Below, one piece after another: positions 24,875 through 33,474 of a DNA stretch of 50,274 nt. Origin of the DNA: Nitrosopumilaceae archaeon (GTDB taxonomy: Archaea > Thermoproteota > Nitrososphaeria > Nitrososphaerales > Nitrosopumilaceae); the NCBI GenBank assembly GCA_900620265.3, contig UYNY03000031.1:85312-135585 (forward strand), given 5' to 3'. The position numbers and the translations under genes were made by a program. A model generated the notes under the pieces. That model did no database searches. It was not told where the DNA came from and saw only the letters and a program-made list of their open reading frames with translations. How positions within the stretch are numbered: the first letter of the stretch is position 1; every line of letters starts with the position of its first letter.

Positions 24875-25615
24875 GGCGAGCGCCCCGTACAGCAGGCGGG
24901 CCGCGGCGGCGGCCATCATGACGGCGGCAAGCAGCACCAGCCTCCCGTCACGGACGCGCCCCGCAATCTTTGATCCTGCAATCCCGCCGGGGACGGCGCC
25001 GGCCGCCAGCAGGAGCGCCTGGTACGCGTCGGCGTGGCCGAGGTACGCGTGGGCGGCCATCCCGGCAGCCGACGCCAGCATCAGCGCCGCAAGCGAGGAG
25101 GGGACGGCCTCCCCCATCCGCATCCCGGCCGCGCAGACCAGGAACGGCACGAATATGACGCCGCCGCCGATCCCAAAGAACGCCGAGGCGGCGCCCGCGC
25201 AGACCCCGGCCGGCACCCCCAGCGCGACCAGGGCGGGGGTGCCGAGGCGGCGCCTGCCCATCTTCCCCCTCGCGACAAGGTACGCGGCAGAGGCGCACAG
25301 CACGGCCCCGAACAGGATCTGGAACTCCGGCGGCGCCACCGCCGAGGAGGCGTGGGCGCCCGCGACCGCGCCCGGCGCCGCGGCGGCCCCGAGCATGAGC
25401 CCGGGCGCCAGCGGCCCGCGCCGGCGGGCCCCGGAGACTACGGCCGAGGCCGAGCTGCCGAGCGCCGCGGAGAGCCCGTTGGAGGCGGCAAGCGCCGGCG
25501 GGAACCCCAGCACGGAGAGCACCGGCACCGTCACGATGCCGCCCCCCAGCCCCGCCGCGGACCCGAGCAGCCCCGCTGCGAGCCCGAGCGGGACCAGCCA
25601 GAGGTGCTCTATCAG
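24866..25615 (-). CDS. TauE/SafE-family permease with non-canonical start
   Basis: About 249 aa with seven or eight membrane helices and two GxGGG repeats (GLGGGIVTVPVL near residue 27; FGIGGGVIFVPFL in the second half), the hallmark of the TauE/SafE anion exporter family. The first in-frame ATG/GTG/TTG (GTG at 25532-25534) would delete the first helix and repeat. The complete domain can only start at CTG 25613-25615 or the adjacent ATA, 15 nt after the in-frame TAG of the upstream gene. It overlaps the SDR gene by 9 nt tail to tail. Confidence 0.8.
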   Translation of the reverse strand: MIEHLWLVPLGLAAGLLGSAAGLGGGIVTVPVLSVLGFPPALAASNGLSAALGSSASAVVSGARRRGPLAPGLMLGAAAAPGAVAGAHASSAVAPPEFQILFGAVLCASAAYLVARGKMGRRRLGTPALVALGVPAGVCAGAASAFFGIGGGVIFVPFLVCAAGMRMGEAVPSSLAALMLASAAGMAAHAYLGHADAYQALLLAAGAVPGGIAGSKIAGRVRDGRLVLLAAVMMAAAAARLLYGALASP

Positions 25616-25630
25616 GGCGCGGCGCCCCCG

Positions 25631-26203
25631 CTAGGGCTGCGTGATGACAAGCCCCCACCTGTCGCCGCCCCGCCCCACCTCGAGCAGGATGTCGGCCCCC
25701 GCAAGCCCCGATATCTCCGAGTTGAGCGGGATCTGGCCGCCGTGCTCGGCCGATCTTGACGCGGCGTCCTCGAGCCACCCGAGGATGCTTGCAAACCCGC
25801 CCGGGGACTCGGCCTCCCAGCACCTGCAGACAAGCTCCTCTATCATTATCTTGAAGACCTCGGCCGCCTCGGCGGGGCCCGCAGGCTCCACCACCCCCAC
25901 CGTTATCATGCGCCCCGACGCGCCGGCCCCCGCGTTTACGTTGCCTATGGAGGATCCCGACCTGACGAGGGCGGTGGTGGCGCAGTACCTGGCCTGCTCG
26001 CCGCCGGGATTCGGGCAGTACTCGAGGCGCGTCACGTCAGTAAAGAGGGTGTGCCCCGTCATGCGGATCCCCGCGTCGCCGAACGCCGACCGCAGGCCGT
26101 CCAGCCGGGCAAGCTCCGGCTCGGGGGGGTCCCATGCGGCCACGGCGAGCGCCGCGAGCGCCCCGGCCGTCACGAGAGCCACGGCGGCGATCCTGCGTGC
26201 CAT
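25631..26203 (-). CDS. exported hypothetical protein
   Basis: A 190-aa product with a signal peptide or membrane anchor (ARRIAAVALVTAGALAALAVAAW). The mature part has four or more Cys (YCPN, RYCATT, CRCWE). No family recognised. ATG at 26201-26203, about 27 nt from TGTATTTGG. The start eleven codons upstream is less likely because it lies inside the promoter. It is directly upstream of, and in frame with, the TauE-like gene. Confidence 0.7.
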   Translation of the reverse strand: MARRIAAVALVTAGALAALAVAAWDPPEPELARLDGLRSAFGDAGIRMTGHTLFTDVTRLEYCPNPGGEQARYCATTALVRSGSSIGNVNAGAGASGRMITVGVVEPAGPAEAAEVFKIMIEELVCRCWEAESPGGFASILGWLEDAASRSAEHGGQIPLNSEISGLAGADILLEVGRGGDRWGLVITQP

Positions 26204-26245
26204 GGGGAGGGGCCCGGGGGGCCCCAAATACAAGGATTGCCCGGG

Positions 26246-26737
26246 TCAGGCCGATATTATCTCGAGGACCGAGCCGACCTCGATCCCGTGCATCTCCACA
26301 AAGCCGGCCGTCGCCTCGAGCACGTAGAGCGCGTCGATCCCGGGCTCGTGCGTCACGCAGCTGACCAGCTCGACGACCGTCGTGCACGGCTGCACGCCCT
26401 CGGAGACTGCCACGGCCCTGCCGTCGGCGGAGAACCAGACCACGTCTATGGCAAACTGCATGTTGCTCATCCAGATCCCGTGGTTGCCCGGGGATCCGAA
26501 CACGAAGAGCATCCCCTCGTCGTACGGGAGCGCGTCCTGGAACATCAGGCCCCGGACGCGCCGCGCGTCCGTGTCGGCCACCTGCACCTGGAAGGCCGTC
26601 CCGTCCACCTTTATGAGCCCGCGCGGGAACTCGACGGACTTTAGCTTTGCGTCGCCTGGCGCCGTGTAGAGCCCGACGGCCCCCACCACGACGGCCGCCG
26701 CTATCACTGGCACGAGCGCCTGGGCCCGGGTCGGCAT
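26246..26737 (-). CDS. exported DUF192 protein
   Basis: A 163-aa product with an N-terminal hydrophobic anchor (about 8-27), then a DUF192 domain: VQVADTDARRVRGLMFQ, LPYDEGMLFVF, IWMSNMQFAIDVVWF and the C-terminal YVLEATAGFVEMHGI. The family is widespread, small, exported and of unknown biochemical function. Leaderless ATG with TTTTTTAGG about 26 nt upstream. Confidence 0.92.
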   Translation of the reverse strand: MPTRAQALVPVIAAAVVVGAVGLYTAPGDAKLKSVEFPRGLIKVDGTAFQVQVADTDARRVRGLMFQDALPYDEGMLFVFGSPGNHGIWMSNMQFAIDVVWFSADGRAVAVSEGVQPCTTVVELVSCVTHEPGIDALYVLEATAGFVEMHGIEVGSVLEIISA

Positions 26738-26767
26738 GGCCGGTGTCGCACGCCCCGCCTAAAAAAT

Positions 26768-27115
26768 CTACGTTATGGATCTCCTAAAGTCGCCTATCGC
26801 CGAGAGGGTGCGGCCGGCCTCGGCCCCCACGTCCCCGATGGTGGCCCCGTTGTACTTTTTGTCAAGATACCTGCCGGCCACTATCATCGGGCCCCCGACG
26901 GCGCACGTGACGCCGGTCGGCTCTGGGATCCAGAGCATCATGAAGCCGATCTTCTGGAGCTTCTTGCCCGGGGCCGGGGCCTTGCGGAGGGCCCCGAGCG
27001 AGGAGGCGGCCTGCGAGCCGCCGAGGCCTGCAAGCTCCGAGTAGAGCCCGGCACGCCTCTTGGCGGAGCCGGCCACGCGGCGCAGCCTCTCTACCCTCTC
27101 CCTCATGGGATCCAT
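26768..27115 (-). CDS. hypothetical protein with hydrophobic centre
   Basis: A 115-aa product with a basic helical N-terminus (MRERVERLRRVAGSAKRR) and a central hydrophobic region (KIGFMMLWIPEPTGVTCAVG) that could be a membrane-interacting segment. No family recognised. TATA-like CCCTTAACT is about 29 nt upstream of the ATG at 27113-27115. It is divergent from the MntR-like gene. Confidence 0.65.
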   Translation of the reverse strand: MDPMRERVERLRRVAGSAKRRAGLYSELAGLGGSQAASSLGALRKAPAPGKKLQKIGFMMLWIPEPTGVTCAVGGPMIVAGRYLDKKYNGATIGDVGAEAGRTLSAIGDFRRSIT

Positions 27116-27234
27116 CCGGGCCCTGATCCGCCCGGACGCTAGTTAAGGGCGGGGGATCGGCGGAGGAAACCCGCTAGTCAAGATCTGCCGACAAGGGGCA
27201 CCAATTATACAAGGACGGGCCCGGATCCGGCCCC

Positions 27235-27693
27235 ATGGGGGACAGCAGGCGGCTCGACTCGATAAAGGCGGCCCACCGCTCCGAGAGGAAGAAGTCAAGC
27301 TCCCGGACCGAGGACTATCTCGAGGTCATCTCGGAGCTCGTGGAGCTCAAGGGGTACGCCACCACGCTTGACATATCAAGATACATGCACGTGAGCGCCC
27401 CGAGCGTCACCAAGATGCTCCAGAGGCTCGACGAGGGCGGGTACCTCGAGTATGAAAAGTACCACGGGATAAAGCTGACCGCCAGGGGGTCGTCGGTGGC
27501 CGAGTCCGTGAGGCAGAGGCACGGGATCCTGCTCGAGTTCCTCGAGATGATCGGGGTCGGGTACCGGGCCGCGAACAGGGACGCCGAGGGGATAGAGCAC
27601 CACCTGGATCCGACCACCCTTGCGCAGCTGCGAAAGTTCATCACGTTCCTGCGCGCGAACCCGAAGATAGCGGAGAGCTTTAGGAACCTCTGA
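27235..27693 (+). CDS. MntR/DtxR-type metal-dependent regulator
   Basis: A 152-aa product with the N-terminal winged helix of the DtxR/MntR family (TEDYLEVISELVELKGYATTLDISRYMHVSAPSVTKMLQRLDEGGYLEYEKY region) and a dimerisation/metal domain (GILLEFLEMIGVG; EGIEHHLDPTT). It is likely a Mn/Fe-responsive repressor. The SH3-like third domain is absent. TATA-like CAATTATAC is about 29 nt upstream of the ATG. Nothing nearby is an obvious metal transporter, though superoxide dismutase is about 6 kb away. Confidence 0.88.
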   Translation: MGDSRRLDSIKAAHRSERKKSSSRTEDYLEVISELVELKGYATTLDISRYMHVSAPSVTKMLQRLDEGGYLEYEKYHGIKLTARGSSVAESVRQRHGILLEFLEMIGVGYRAANRDAEGIEHHLDPTTLAQLRKFITFLRANPKIAESFRNL

Positions 27694-29503
27694 GGAGCAC
27701 CCGTATCTCGGAGGGGGAGTCGGCGATCGTGCGCCCCGCGCCGGAGTGGCGCGGGATCTTTATCAGGCCGCGCCTGCCGACCCGCCGCAGCGCGACGAGG
27801 CGCCCGTCAAGCATCACCTCGGCCTCCGTCGAGGCGTGCTCGAGCCCGACGTCAAGTATCACGGCCCCGCGCGTCTCTGAATACTTGAAGGGGACGCCCT
27901 CTGCAGGGCCCCCGGGCGCGCCGCCCCCCGGCGCGTCCCGGCCGCGCGGGACGACGTCGATCTTTACGCCGAGCGATCTCTCTATCCCGCTGATGTTCGA
28001 GCCGCCGCGCCCGATTATCGAGGCGGCACGCGAGGCGTCGACCGTGACGCGCGCCCTGCCGCCGGAGACGGCCTCGACGGACGCCCCCGGGTCGTACCTT
28101 GAGAAGACCTCCCTGATGCGCTCCTCTGCGAGCCGGTCGAGGCCGGCCCTCTCCCCGCGCCCGGACACCGGCACGATGACGTTCTCCTCGCCGAACGTGT
28201 ATATCTCGTGCTCGAGCTCCCCTCCGGCAAAGTCCCGTATCTCGATGACGGGGCGCGCAAGGTCCGACTCTGTCATGCCGGAGGGCACCTTTACCTTTAG
28301 CTCCAGCCCGTACACCTTTTGGATCGAGCCGTCCCTGACGAAGACGACGGTGTCAAGCACGCTCGGTATTATCCCCAGCTCTATCTTGCCGACGAACCGC
28401 TGTATGGCGTCTATGGGCGAGCTGGCATGGATGACCCCGACCATCCCCACCCCGGTCAGGCGCAGGTCCGCGAACGTGGCAAAGTCCTCCCGGCGGCGCA
28501 CCTCGTCAAAGATGGTATAGTCGGGGCGCACCAGCAGCAGCATCTCGGCGGCGTTCTCAAAGCTCCCCTCGAGGCGCCCGTACTGGGTGATCCCGGGGTC
28601 CACCTGCAGGTCGCGCGGCGACTCGAGCGTCTTTACGATCCTCCTCCGCGAGTGGTAAAAGTTGGCAAGCCCCGACGCAAGGGTGCTCTTGCCGGAGCCG
28701 GGCGCCCCCGATATCACGATACCCTCCGCCCCGCCGGCAAAGCGCTCCATCAGCTTTTCAGAGACGCCGTACTCCTCAAGCGACATCCTGGCTATGGGGT
28801 GCACGATGGTTATCTCGAACGCCTCGGAGAACGGCGGGTGCGTTATGGCAATCCGGTAGGTCCCGAGCTGCACGACGGACGCGCCCGTCATCGACATGTC
28901 CACGCTGCCGTCGTCCGACGAGCCGGCCGCGTCGAATATCTCCGAGGCGATCCCCTCGATCTCCCGCCGCTCGAGCGGAGCGTCGCCCACCTCTTCAAGC
29001 TCGAACGCGCCCGGCCTGCCCCTCTTTGCAAGCGGGATCCTCCGCTCCTTGAGGTGGACGCTCATGGTCTGCCCGTCAAAGTACCTCTCAAAGCGCAGGC
29101 CGCCGGACTGCGCCGGGGCGCGCAGCATCACGGAGCCCGGGCCCGTGGCCTGCGCCGCCATGTGCTGCACCGCGTCAGACGTGTAGAGCACGGCGCCCTC
29201 CTCGGCGGCAAGGTCGGATATCAGGGCGTCGATCCTGCCGCCGCCTGCAAGCCCGACCTCCTCGGCCGTCGGGTGCCGGCCCCTGACAGATACTGCGATC
29301 CCGTGCTGCTCGGCGACGGCCTTGAGCCGGCCCACCTTCTCGAGCCCCACGTACCCCTGCTCGCGGCCCGCCGCCGCCTGCGAGCGGAGCTCGTCGAGGG
29401 CCGCCTGCGGTATTATCACCTCGGATCCCCGGAGCGAGCCGGACTCCACCTGGGCAAGCAGGCGCCCGTTTATGATGACGCTGGTATCCGGGACTATCTT
29501 CAC
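27680..29503 (-). CDS. PIN-ATPase-KH protein (COG1855 type)
   Basis: 607 aa in three parts. The first is a PIN nuclease domain at about 1-130 with acidic residues in DTSVI, ALDELRS, GRIDALISD and TSD. The second is a PilT/VirB11-like ATPase at about 200-470 with Walker A GAPGSGKST and a Walker B region TIFDEVRRRED. The third is a KH domain around 520-550 (IIGRGGSNISGIE). It is a conserved archaeal protein, probably an RNA-processing or decay ATPase. The start is GTG at 29501-29503, about 26 nt from GCAATTAAGG. It overlaps the MntR-like gene by 14 nt at the tail. Confidence 0.92.
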   Translation of the reverse strand: MKIVPDTSVIINGRLLAQVESGSLRGSEVIIPQAALDELRSQAAAGREQGYVGLEKVGRLKAVAEQHGIAVSVRGRHPTAEEVGLAGGGRIDALISDLAAEEGAVLYTSDAVQHMAAQATGPGSVMLRAPAQSGGLRFERYFDGQTMSVHLKERRIPLAKRGRPGAFELEEVGDAPLERREIEGIASEIFDAAGSSDDGSVDMSMTGASVVQLGTYRIAITHPPFSEAFEITIVHPIARMSLEEYGVSEKLMERFAGGAEGIVISGAPGSGKSTLASGLANFYHSRRRIVKTLESPRDLQVDPGITQYGRLEGSFENAAEMLLLVRPDYTIFDEVRRREDFATFADLRLTGVGMVGVIHASSPIDAIQRFVGKIELGIIPSVLDTVVFVRDGSIQKVYGLELKVKVPSGMTESDLARPVIEIRDFAGGELEHEIYTFGEENVIVPVSGRGERAGLDRLAEERIREVFSRYDPGASVEAVSGGRARVTVDASRAASIIGRGGSNISGIERSLGVKIDVVPRGRDAPGGGAPGGPAEGVPFKYSETRGAVILDVGLEHASTEAEVMLDGRLVALRRVGRRGLIKIPRHSGAGRTIADSPSEIRVLLRGS

Positions 29504-29617
29504 GCGGCGGCGTCCAGCGCCGTCCCTTAATTGCCTTGCGGGGTCGCAGAATACAGACCCGGGGGGCCAAATGATCTGACAAGGCCCGTAAAATCCCGGC
29601 GGGGCCCGCCATATACC

Positions 29618-29743
29618 ATGGCAAGCAGGTTCCACAGCGACTGCCACGCGTACTTTGAGCACCTCAGGCGCGCGGGGAGGAAGGACCACGTCTTTGAGGA
29701 CGAGTACTATTTCACGATGCCGGCCATATCGGGCGGCGCGTAA
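29618..29743 (+). CDS. 41-aa conserved-looking protein
   Basis: A short frame starting MASRFHSDCHAYFEHLRRAG and rich in His, Phe and Tyr. A GTAAAATCC box lies about 26 nt upstream of the ATG at 29618. Composition fits the host. No family recognised; likely a small soluble protein. Confidence 0.5.
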   Translation: MASRFHSDCHAYFEHLRRAGRKDHVFEDEYYFTMPAISGGA

Positions 29744-29775
29744 CCGCTAATACCGGGGGGATCCGGGCGGGGGTG

Positions 29776-30360
29776 ATGCGGCTCGGGGCCATCGCCGAGG
29801 GGGTCAGTTCCTGCACCGCGTGCGGCCTGTGCGAGACAAGGACGCGCGCCGTGCCCGGATCCGGCAGCGGGGGGGCGGCCCTCGTGCTGGTCGGCGAGGC
29901 GCCCGGCAGGAGCGAGGACCTGCGCGGCGAGCCGTTCGTCGGGGCGGCGGGCCGGATACTGGACGGGGCGCTGGGGCGGGCCGGCGTCGCCAGGGGGGAC
30001 GTCTACATCACCAACGTGGTAAAGTGCAGGCCGCCGGGCAACAGGGTCCCGACGGGCGCCGAGCGGGACGCGTGCAGGGCGCACCTCGAGGCGGAGCTGG
30101 CCGAGATAGGGCCGGAGATAATATGCGTGATGGGAAACACGGCGCTCGGCTCGCTGCTCGGCGAGTCGGGAATCACAAAGCTGCGCGGCAGGGTCGCCAG
30201 GGTGGGCGGGCGCGTATTCATGGCGACGGTCCACCCGGCCGCCGTGATATACAACCCGTCGCTTGCCGGCGCGCTTGACGAGGACATTGCAAGGGCCGCC
30301 AGGCTGGCCGCGGCGGCCAGGGGCGGCGCGGAGGTGCCGGTTGACATCGTGCGTCCCTAG
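29776..30360 (+). CDS. udg: uracil-DNA glycosylase, family 4 type
   Basis: Removes uracil from deaminated DNA, 194 aa. Evidence: iron-sulfur cluster cysteines beginning C13-x2-C16 with further Cys in NVVKCRPPGN and ERDAC, motif A GEAPG at about 40-44, and motif B HPAAVIYN. The ATG at 29776 is about 26 nt from CTAATA; the GTG just before it is the alternative. It overlaps the downstream alkyladenine glycosylase by 20 nt, giving a base-excision repair pair. Confidence 0.93.
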   Translation: MRLGAIAEGVSSCTACGLCETRTRAVPGSGSGGAALVLVGEAPGRSEDLRGEPFVGAAGRILDGALGRAGVARGDVYITNVVKCRPPGNRVPTGAERDACRAHLEAELAEIGPEIICVMGNTALGSLLGESGITKLRGRVARVGGRVFMATVHPAAVIYNPSLAGALDEDIARAARLAAAARGGAEVPVDIVRP

Positions 30361-30892
30361 GGGGTTCTACGGGAGGCCGGTGGCAGAGGTCGCAAGGGGC
30401 CTGCTCGGCAAGAGGCTGGTGAGGAGGACCAGGCTCGGCACGATGTCGGGGATCATCACCGAGACTGAGGCGTACGGCCACGCCGACGACCCTGCAAGCC
30501 ACGCGCACCGCGGCGCCACCGACAGGAACAGGGCCATGTTCGGGCAGCGGGGCCGCGCGTACGTCTACTTTACCTACGGGATGCACTGGTGCTTTAACAT
30601 AGTCGCGAGGGGGCCGGGCGAGGAGGCCGGCGCGGTGCTCGTCAGGGCGGCAGAGCCGGAGTCGGGGACGGCGCAGATGATCCGCAACAGGGGCGGCAGG
30701 GGCGACGTCATGCGCGGGCCGGCGAGGCTCGCGCAGGCGCTCCGCATAACGGGGGATCTGTACGGGGAGGACCTCACGGTCGGCCGCCGCGTCTGGATAG
30801 AGGATGGGCCTGCCCCGCGCCGGATCAGGTCGTCGCCCAGGGTCGGCATACGCCTCGCGGCGCAGAGGCCGTGGAACTTTAGGTCCGCCTAG
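30341..30892 (+). CDS. 3-methyladenine DNA glycosylase (AAG/MPG type)
   Basis: 183 aa of the AAG fold, excising alkylated purines: FYGRPVAEVARGLLGK, ITETEAYGHADDPASHAHRG (catalytic Glu region), YVYFTYGMHWCFNIV and GPARLAQALRI. The TTG at 30341 is used because the domain begins almost at once. It lies inside the end of the uracil glycosylase gene, so the two are probably co-translated. The stop shares CTAG with the opposing DedA-type gene. Confidence 0.92.
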   Translation: MTSCVPRGFYGRPVAEVARGLLGKRLVRRTRLGTMSGIITETEAYGHADDPASHAHRGATDRNRAMFGQRGRAYVYFTYGMHWCFNIVARGPGEEAGAVLVRAAEPESGTAQMIRNRGGRGDVMRGPARLAQALRITGDLYGEDLTVGRRVWIEDGPAPRRIRSSPRVGIRLAAQRPWNFRSA

Positions 30893-31506
30893 TCGTCGAG
30901 CGTCCACGGGGCTATCCGGCCCAGTATCCGGTGCCAGTCAAGGCGCAGCATCAGGACGACCACGGCGGTCATCGAGGCCGCAAAGACGGCGGTGCCCACG
31001 TAGACCGTGGACTCGTCCACGTCCTCGAGCAGCGGGCCCACCAGTGTGAGCCCGAGGTGGTGCGACGCCAGGACGATCACGTAGCTGAGCACCAGCTTGC
31101 CGGCCAGCGTGGCCGCGAAGAACCGCTTCGGGTCGTACCTTGCGAGCCCGAGCGGCACGTACACCAGGTCGTCCGGTATCGGGGTGGCCGCCGCGGCGAA
31201 CGCGGCAGCCGCGCCGTACCTCTTTACGAGCCGCTCGAACGGGCGCAGGCGCTCCCGCGTCCTCTTCCCGACGATCCTCCTGCCGCCGTAGCTCGCGTAG
31301 AATATCACCTGCTTTGCGCCGGCCGAGAGGAGCGCCGATATCAGGGCCAGCGCGTGCAGGTCGAACTGGGGGCCGACGGACATGGTGGCAAGCAGCAGGA
31401 ACCCCGGCAGCGGGACGAAGGGGACGAGCGACCCGAAGAAGCTGACCAGCCCGAGCAGGGGGTAGCCGATCTCCGGGGCGAACGGGAAGATGCCTGCAAA
31501 GTCCAC
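30889..31506 (-). CDS. DedA/VTT-family membrane protein
   Basis: A 205-aa product with four to six membrane helices and the VTT/SNARE-associated signature: GSLVPFVPLPGFLLLATM, FYASYGGRRIVGKRTRERL, AATPIPDDLVYVPLG and KRFFAATLAGKLVLSY. Family members act as lipid scramblases or in proton-dependent membrane homeostasis. GTG start at 31504-31506, about 27 nt from AAATTAACG. Confidence 0.88.
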   Translation of the reverse strand: MDFAGIFPFAPEIGYPLLGLVSFFGSLVPFVPLPGFLLLATMSVGPQFDLHALALISALLSAGAKQVIFYASYGGRRIVGKRTRERLRPFERLVKRYGAAAAFAAAATPIPDDLVYVPLGLARYDPKRFFAATLAGKLVLSYVIVLASHHLGLTLVGPLLEDVDESTVYVGTAVFAASMTAVVVLMLRLDWHRILGRIAPWTLDD

Positions 31507-31534
31507 CGGGCGCGGCCTGCGCGCCGGCGTTAAT

Positions 31535-32356
31535 TTAGCCTTGCGGGCCCAGCAGCCGGACGGCCTGCTTGTAGTGGACCTCGTCTATCATCCTGCCGCG
31601 CACGGTGGTCGCCCCCCTGCCGGACGCGGCGGACGCCTCGTACGCGTCGCGCACCTCGCGCGCGAGGGCCAGCTGCCCCTCCGACGGTGCGAACCCCCCG
31701 TGTATGGCAGGCAGCTGGTCCGGGTGTATGGCGCACTTGCCGAGGTACCCCATGGAGCGGCCGCGCCTGCAGTCGTCCGCCAGCCCCCCCGGGTCGCGCA
31801 CGTCCTGCCAGACGGAGTCGATGGCGTACCTGCCGGCCGCCCGGGCGTCGACGGGCACCTTTGATCGCGCATAGGCGGCGCTCCCGCCGCCCTCGTACTC
31901 GGACCCCATGTCGTGCAGCAGGTCAAAGACGCCAAAGACGAGGGCGGACGTCCCGCCGCACGAGGCGATCCCGAACGCGTTGACCACGCCGAGCGCCGAC
32001 TCGATGGACGGGAGGACGGGGGCGCCGCACCCGAGCGAGTCCATCAGGCGCCTTGCCGCGTCCACCTCCCGGGCCGCGTCCACCTTTGGTATCACGACGC
32101 CGTCAAGGCCCGGCCCGCACGCGGCGCGCAGGTCGTCCTCCATCATCCCCGAGCCCGGCGAGTTCGTGCGGACCAGCGCGGCGCCCTCGAACCGGCCGCC
32201 GAGCGCCTCCCGCACGGCGCGCCGCGCCTCCTGCTTTTCTGCCGCCGGCACGGAGTCCTCGAGGTCCAGGCAGACGGCGTCGGCGCGCGCGGTGCGCGAC
32301 TTTGCCACAAAGCGCGGGTTGTTGCCCGGCACGAAGAGTAGGCTGCGGAACTCCAT
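31535..32356 (-). CDS. HpcH/HpaI / CitE-like acyl-CoA lyase
   Basis: A 273-aa TIM-barrel of the citrate lyase beta/malyl-CoA lyase group: RSLLFVPGNNPRF, DAVCLDLEDSVP (Mg and substrate Asp/Glu), VRTNSPGSG (catalytic Arg), VVIPKVD, PSIESALGV and GKCAIHPDQL. The substrate is probably a malyl- or citramalyl-type CoA ester. The ATG follows the TGA of the MDR gene after 1 nt, so the pair forms a tight operon. Confidence 0.92.
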   Translation of the reverse strand: MEFRSLLFVPGNNPRFVAKSRTARADAVCLDLEDSVPAAEKQEARRAVREALGGRFEGAALVRTNSPGSGMMEDDLRAACGPGLDGVVIPKVDAAREVDAARRLMDSLGCGAPVLPSIESALGVVNAFGIASCGGTSALVFGVFDLLHDMGSEYEGGGSAAYARSKVPVDARAAGRYAIDSVWQDVRDPGGLADDCRRGRSMGYLGKCAIHPDQLPAIHGGFAPSEGQLALAREVRDAYEASAASGRGATTVRGRMIDEVHYKQAVRLLGPQG

Positions 32357-32357
32357 G

Positions 32358-33428
32358 TCAGGGCTTTAGGATTATCTTGCCGAACAGGCCCTTGCCGGTG
32401 AGCATCTTTGTGTGCGCCTCGGCGGCGCGCTCGAACGGGTACTCGGAGTCGATCGCCGACTTTATCTTCTTCTGGCCCATCCAGTAGAGGCCCTGGTCAA
32501 GCTCGGCCTTTGTCCCCTGGGTGGACCCCAGTATGTTGGTCCCCTTGAAGAAGATGTGGCGGAGGTCGGTCTTTGCGTCGTAGCCGGTGGTGGCTCCGCA
32601 CGAGACGAGGGTGGCGCCGTACTTTAGCAGGGTCAGCTGCTGGTTCCAGTGCGTCTGGCCGATGTGGTCGAACGAGATGTCAATGCCGGGCGCCTCGCCC
32701 TTTCTCTTTGCTATATCCTTTGATATCTTGCGCACCTCCTTGTACCAGTCCTCCTTGCGGTGGTCCACGGCGTGGTCGGCGCCAAGCTCGATGCACTTGT
32801 CGAGCTTGTCGGGGCTGGCCGTCGCGATGACGTCGCAGTTGTAGAGCTTTGCTATCTGGATGGCAAAGCTGCCGACCCCCGAGCCGCCGCCCATCACGAG
32901 GACGGTCTGCCCGGGCGTTATCTTTGCCCGGCCCACCAGCATGTGCCACGACGTGAGCAGCGTCATCGAGGCGGCCGCCGCCTCCTCGTAGGAGACACCC
33001 TCGGGTATCTTTGAGACGTTGACCTCCGGCAGGTGCGTCACCTCCGAGTAGGCGCCCCACGTCGGGCCGGTCTGGAAGCCCCAGATGGTCCTCTTTGTAC
33101 AGTCAAACTCGCGGCCGTCCGTGCAGGCGCTGCAGACGCGGCACGACATGTTCGAGTGCGAGACGACCCTGTCGCCCACCTGGATCCCTCCCACGTCCTC
33201 GCCGACCGCTATGACGTCGCCTGCGGCGTCGGATCCCGAGACGTGCGGCAGCGGGACGGGCACCGGCTGGCCGCGCATGCCCCAGATGTCGTTATAGTTG
33301 AGGGCCGCGGCGCGGACCTTGAATACGACCTCGTCTGGCTTTGGCTTTGGATCGTCTATATCCCTCACCTTTAGTATGCGCGCATAGTCGTCATCGGGGG
33401 CGTACTCGTCATACACGACGGCCTTCAT
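32358..33428 (-). CDS. zinc-containing MDR reductase (enoyl/acryloyl-CoA reductase-like)
   Basis: 356 aa of the medium-chain dehydrogenase/reductase family. The GroES-like N-terminal part has a structural zinc motif (CRVCSACTDGREFDC); the usual catalytic GHE is replaced by SGSDAAG, as in quinone/enoyl reductases. The NADPH domain has VMGGGSGVGSFAIQIAK. The length matches archaeal acryloyl-CoA reductase of the 3-hydroxypropionate branch, a plausible but unproven role. ATG at 33426-33428 with GGTATAATTA about 26 nt upstream. It heads an operon with the CitE-like lyase. Confidence 0.9.
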   Translation of the reverse strand: MKAVVYDEYAPDDDYARILKVRDIDDPKPKPDEVVFKVRAAALNYNDIWGMRGQPVPVPLPHVSGSDAAGDVIAVGEDVGGIQVGDRVVSHSNMSCRVCSACTDGREFDCTKRTIWGFQTGPTWGAYSEVTHLPEVNVSKIPEGVSYEEAAAASMTLLTSWHMLVGRAKITPGQTVLVMGGGSGVGSFAIQIAKLYNCDVIATASPDKLDKCIELGADHAVDHRKEDWYKEVRKISKDIAKRKGEAPGIDISFDHIGQTHWNQQLTLLKYGATLVSCGATTGYDAKTDLRHIFFKGTNILGSTQGTKAELDQGLYWMGQKKIKSAIDSEYPFERAAEAHTKMLTGKGLFGKIILKP

Positions 33429-33474
33429 GCCCAAGCCCCCAGAATACCCATAATTATACCTGTCCCCCGAGGCC

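Noticed and set aside
25540-25615. Frameshift in the TauE-like gene
   Set aside because: Careful reading shows the frame is continuous through the first helix; only the start codon is missing.
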